A stretch of 16,730 nt of DNA, taken from positions 1 through 16,730 of the forward strand of contig JBOFFH010000040.1 of assembly GCA_051648485.1 (NCBI GenBank), given 5' to 3'. Of the stretch, positions 14,636 through 16,730 are shown piece by piece. The stretch comes from JAGNZR01 sp051648485 (GTDB lineage Bacteria > Fusobacteriota > Fusobacteriia > Fusobacteriales > Fusobacteriaceae). The stretch's first letter is position 1. Every line of letters begins with the position of its first letter. The notes beneath the pieces were generated by a model. It did no database searches. It was not told the origin of the DNA and was given only the letters and a program-made list of their open reading frames with translations. Position numbers and translations under genes: made by a program.

Positions 14636-14715
14636 AGAGCCTTTTTAGAGCGGTTCTCAACTCTTTGGGTTGCTTAGAGTGCTAAAAAATGTCTACCAGT
14701 ATTTAAAAAGCCTCT
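14636..14715 (+). repeat. Structured about 82-nt element, copy B
   Basis: Begins AGAGCCTTTTTAGAGCGG and ends TAAAAAGCCTCT. The outer 12 bases pair with one C-C mismatch. Its first 25 bases closely match the element at 5712. The interior differs in sequence but keeps the length and an internal hairpin (ACTCT...AGAGT). It starts 21 bases after the nuclease stop codon, on the same strand. Confidence 0.58.
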
Positions 14716-14781
14716 AAAGAGCTTTAAAAACGATTTTAAACATATAAATAAAAGCTTTATTAAATCAGAATGAAAATTTTC

Positions 14782-14833
14782 TAATAAAAGAAATAGATCT
14801 TCGGTCATGACCGAAGATCTATTTCTTTTATTA
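14782..14833. terminator. Bidirectional terminator formed by a 52-bp perfect palindrome
   Basis: Bases 14782-14833 are self-complementary throughout, 26 bp per arm, with centre CGGTCATGACCG. An A-rich left end and T-rich right end make it a terminator in both directions. It sits between the nuclease and the stop codon of the convergent gene, which follows at once (14834). Confidence 0.88.
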
Positions 14834-15469
14834 CTATGCTTTTTTAATTCTATAACTTCCTTCTGATTCTTCAGAGTATTGGAAACTTGGATTTAAATTT
14901 TTAACAAATGTTTCTATCCAAGAGTTTCTTAAATTATAGAAAACCTTAACATCTACATTTTCTTTTTCCCAAATCTCTTTGTGTACACAAAGTCTTTTTT
15001 CCCAAGCAACTAGATTTTCTTCAGATATAGTAACAACATTTACTCTATCACAAGGCATTCCATCTAGTATGTAGTTAGTGATACCGCTATATATTTCAGT
15101 AGCTGTCAAGTATTCAGCTTCAGATTTAGCTTCATTGGCAGCAACAACTCCTTGCTCTTCAAAAACTACTTTTAAATTACTGATTGCATTTTCATCATTT
15201 TTCATAATGAATCCAATCCATGCAGCTAATCTTCCTTCAGATGAATGAATTGTACTTTGTAACCATCCGTGAATGTTATCTAAATTTATGATTTCATCTA
15301 GATTTTTATTTTTTAATTTTTCTCCATATTGCTTTTCAATTTCAACTTGAGCATTATTAATATCCAACCCATTTTTTTGAGCTGACTCAATAATTTTTTC
15401 CTCTAAATTTTGTAACCATAAAATTTTATTAAAAAGCCAATAGTGTATTTTTCCTAAATATAAGCTCAT
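14834..15469 (-). CDS. Unrecognised helical protein of the sulfite reductase cluster
   Basis: A protein of 211 residues with no family I can name. It looks soluble and mostly helical. Notable residues: H9 and W11 in LGKIHYWLFNKILWLQNLEEKI, then H67 and H75 in NIHGWLQSTIHSSEGRLAAW, a His/Trp pattern that could bind metal or haem. The middle is Glu/Ala-rich (VFEEQGVVAANEAKSEAEYLTATEIYSGITNYILDGMPCDRVNVV). I use ATG 15469, because AAGGAG lies 4-5 bases upstream; a TTG at 15487 precedes that ribosome binding site. It is the third gene after the siroheme reductase and the DUF1858 protein, 24 bases from the latter, so it probably serves the same redox task. Confidence 0.75.
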   Translation of the reverse strand: MSLYLGKIHYWLFNKILWLQNLEEKIIESAQKNGLDINNAQVEIEKQYGEKLKNKNLDEIINLDNIHGWLQSTIHSSEGRLAAWIGFIMKNDENAISNLKVVFEEQGVVAANEAKSEAEYLTATEIYSGITNYILDGMPCDRVNVVTISEENLVAWEKRLCVHKEIWEKENVDVKVFYNLRNSWIETFVKNLNPSFQYSEESEGSYRIKKA

Positions 15470-15493
15470 ATGTCTCCTTTTTATCAATTGTTT

Positions 15494-15679
15494 TTATTTT
15501 TCGTTTAATTTATTTAAAACTTCATCTAAGTTCAAACCGTGAATCTCACAAGCTTGCTCTAGAGTCTCCATTTGAGCTGATGGACATCCAATACAACCCA
15601 TTCCATATCCCATAAGTATTTGAGCACCTTTAGGGTTAATATCAATTATTTCAGCTATTATAGTATTTTTAGTTATCAT
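15494..15679 (-). CDS. DUF1858 domain protein with CxxC motif
   Basis: A 61-residue protein that is essentially one DUF1858 domain: ITKNTIIAEIIDINPKGAQILMGYGMGCIGCPSAQMETLEQACEIHGLNLDEVLNKLN. The GMGCIGCPSAQMETLEQAC segment holds the CxxC pair and the third conserved Cys. Members are often labelled putative disulfide oxidoreductases; the true role is unproven, but binding or relay of sulfur or an iron-sulfur species is plausible. It overlaps the end of the siroheme reductase gene by 11 bases, with AAGGAG 7 bases before its ATG, so they are co-transcribed and probably translationally coupled. Confidence 0.92.
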   Translation of the reverse strand: MITKNTIIAEIIDINPKGAQILMGYGMGCIGCPSAQMETLEQACEIHGLNLDEVLNKLNEK

Positions 15680-16358
15680 TTTTTTCTCCTTTTATATTTA
15701 ATTTATTTAAAATCTCTTTTTTAAAAATTTCAAGGCTTATTCTATCGATAAAGTGCCCTAATTTTTCTCCCATTTCAGCATTTTCATTGTAATATTCTAA
15801 TGTTGTTTTCACTGCATCATATGCCTCATCTTCTGATAAACCTTTTATTAATATATCAGAACTACGAGGATTAAAACCAGCACTACCTCCAACGGTTATA
15901 AAAAATTTAGCATCAACATCAACAATAACACCAATATCTTTCGAATATGCACCTGTACATGCGTTTCTGCACCCTACAACTGCTATTTTTGTTCTACAAG
16001 GAAGCTCCATTCCATGGAAACTATTACTAATTTTCATTCCAATTCCTATTGTTGGATATTTTGCTCTTTTACAATAATTAGCTGGACATATCTCAACATT
16101 TTTTAAAGAATTTTGAATTCTAACAGCTGGTTCCATTCCAAGGTCGTCCCATACATTAACTAAATCTTCTTCTTTTAGATTAGTTATTAAAATTCTTTGA
16201 CCAGATGTAATTTTCAAGATACCTTTATATTTTTTAGCTACTTCAGCTATTTTTATTAAGTTATCTGGTGTTATAAATCCTCCAGGAATATGTGGTGTTA
16301 TTCCGTAGGTTCTCTTTCCACCTTTAATCTTTTGTAAATTTCCACCATAGTTGCTCAT
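15669..16358 (-). CDS. Half-size nitrite/sulfite reductase (siroheme and 4Fe-4S)
   Basis: A 229-residue protein: a ferredoxin-like half domain (1-85, ITPHIPGGFITPDNLIKIAEVAKKY...LKITSGQRILI) followed by the siroheme/[4Fe-4S] domain (86-229). Cluster ligands are C91 and C96 in CPANYC, then C130 and C134 in GCRNACTGAYSKDIGVI. It has only one repeat, about half the usual length of SiR or NirA, like the small low-molecular-weight sulfite reductases of anaerobes, and may work as a dimer or with other subunits. The first Cys pair is spaced by four residues rather than the usual five. The ATG is supported by GGTGA 6 bases upstream. It is first in a three-gene operon; electron donor unknown. Confidence 0.88.
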   Translation of the reverse strand: MSNYGGNLQKIKGGKRTYGITPHIPGGFITPDNLIKIAEVAKKYKGILKITSGQRILITNLKEEDLVNVWDDLGMEPAVRIQNSLKNVEICPANYCKRAKYPTIGIGMKISNSFHGMELPCRTKIAVVGCRNACTGAYSKDIGVIVDVDAKFFITVGGSAGFNPRSSDILIKGLSEDEAYDAVKTTLEYYNENAEMGEKLGHFIDRISLEIFKKEILNKLNIKGEKNDN

Positions 16359-16528
16359 GGACTATCACCATCCTTTCCTACATAATATAACTTTTTTTCT
16401 AAAAAATCAGTAACATATGTTACGCTTTTAAAAATATATTCAAGCAATTCTATATTTATCCTTGTTTTTGCTTGTTCTATTATTTTTTGATAAGAATATT
16501 TAATCTCTTTTAAGAGTGAAATATGGTA
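16355..16528 (-). pseudogene. 57-codon open frame without a usual start, overlapping the sulfite reductase start
   Basis: After a TAA at 16531-16529 the minus strand stays open for 57 codons and ends in a TGA that overlaps the reductase start as ATGA, a classic operon junction. The translation is Lys/Glu/Tyr-rich (for example YQKIIEQAKTRINIELLEYI). It has no ATG or GTG; the only TTG lacks a good ribosome binding site. It could be the decayed 3' end of a former upstream gene or chance. I do not recognise it. Confidence 0.3.
16410..16423. promoter_or_regulatory. 14-bp palindrome upstream of the sulfite reductase operon
   Basis: GTAACATATGTTAC is a perfect dyad 52 bases before the reductase ATG. 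It could be an operator. Its GTAAC...GTTAC half-sites recall the parB palindromes, with a spacing one base shorter. It lies within the 57-codon open frame. The rest of 16359-16650 is A/T-rich with no gene I can support. Confidence 0.35.
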
Positions 16529-16650
16529 TTATTACTATATCAAAGATTCAAAATGAGAAACGATATTTTATCTTTATTAATATCTTTAACTATTTAAAGA
16601 CTTTAGGTATGAATTAAGCCTTGATTTTACTAGCTTAAAAATGTGTAATA

Positions 16651-16730
16651 CCGTACATTTTGGAACCTTAAAACGTACATCTTGGAACTTTAAAACGTAC
16701 ATTTTGTAACTCTATACCGTACATATTGGA
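16651..16730 (+). repeat. Second iteron family, at least four 22-bp repeats, cut by window end
   Basis: CGTACAT recurs at 16652, 16674, 16696 and 16718, exactly 22 bp apart, each followed by (T/C/A)TTGGAAC-like sequence and an A/T run. Consensus is roughly CGTACATTTTGGAAC then TTTAAAA. This is a different sequence from the array at 9719-9828 but has the same period and a shared GTAC-TTTG-GAA skeleton. It suggests another initiator gene just beyond the window. Confidence 0.82.

Overview
This is a very AT-rich stretch of bacterial DNA with strong AGGAGG-type ribosome binding sites and tightly packed genes. Gene content and protein style suggest Fusobacteriota (Fusobacterium, Cetobacterium or Ilyobacter-like), with Clostridia second. 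That is an impression from codon use and family resemblance, not a search result. A complete rep-par cassette with iterons at 5.8-9.8 kb indicates a plasmid or a secondary chromosome-like replicon. The metabolic and stress genes around it are of the kind carried on large plasmids.

Layout. (1) 8-2271: a MATE multidrug efflux pump (minus) diverges from a MerR/BmrR-type regulator (plus). The pump promoter has the over-long 20-bp spacer, with a palindrome inside it, that is typical of MerR-activated promoters. (2) 2282-5691: an HxlR-family repressor (minus) diverges from a four-gene plus-strand operon: old-yellow-enzyme-type flavin reductase, nitroreductase-family flavoprotein, ABM-domain (YgiN-like) protein and aldo/keto reductase. 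Together this looks like a quinone, electrophile or nitro-compound detoxification module. A 25-bp perfect inverted repeat separates the two, and each arm holds the -35 box of one of two mirror-image promoters. (3) 5712-5828: a structured repeat and a bidirectional terminator. (4) 5839-9474 (minus): repA-parA-parB, with two perfect palindromes inside the 5' part of parB that may be the centromere. (5) 9475-10085: the origin region, with five tandem 22-bp iterons, two outlying copies (one inverted) and AT-rich DNA between. (6) 10086-10934: NADH pyrophosphatase NudC. (7) 10978-13153 (minus): an AGCS sodium:amino-acid symporter overlapping a ribbon-helix-helix/WYL-type regulator. (8) 13407-14614: an EI24/CysZ-family membrane protein overlapping a secreted thermonuclease. 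(9) 14636-14833: a second copy of the structured repeat and a 52-bp perfect palindrome acting as terminator. (10) 14834-16358 (minus): a half-size siroheme sulfite/nitrite reductase, a DUF1858 CxxC protein and an unrecognised mostly helical protein, preceded by a 57-codon open frame with no usual start codon. (11) 16651-16730: at least four repeats of a second, different 22-bp iteron family, cut off by the window end.

The points most worth a second look are the two distinct iteron families of identical 22-bp period about 7 kb apart, the palindromes buried in parB, the mirror-symmetric HxlR promoter palindrome, and the pair of about 82-nt structured elements that each begin about 20 nt after a stop codon.
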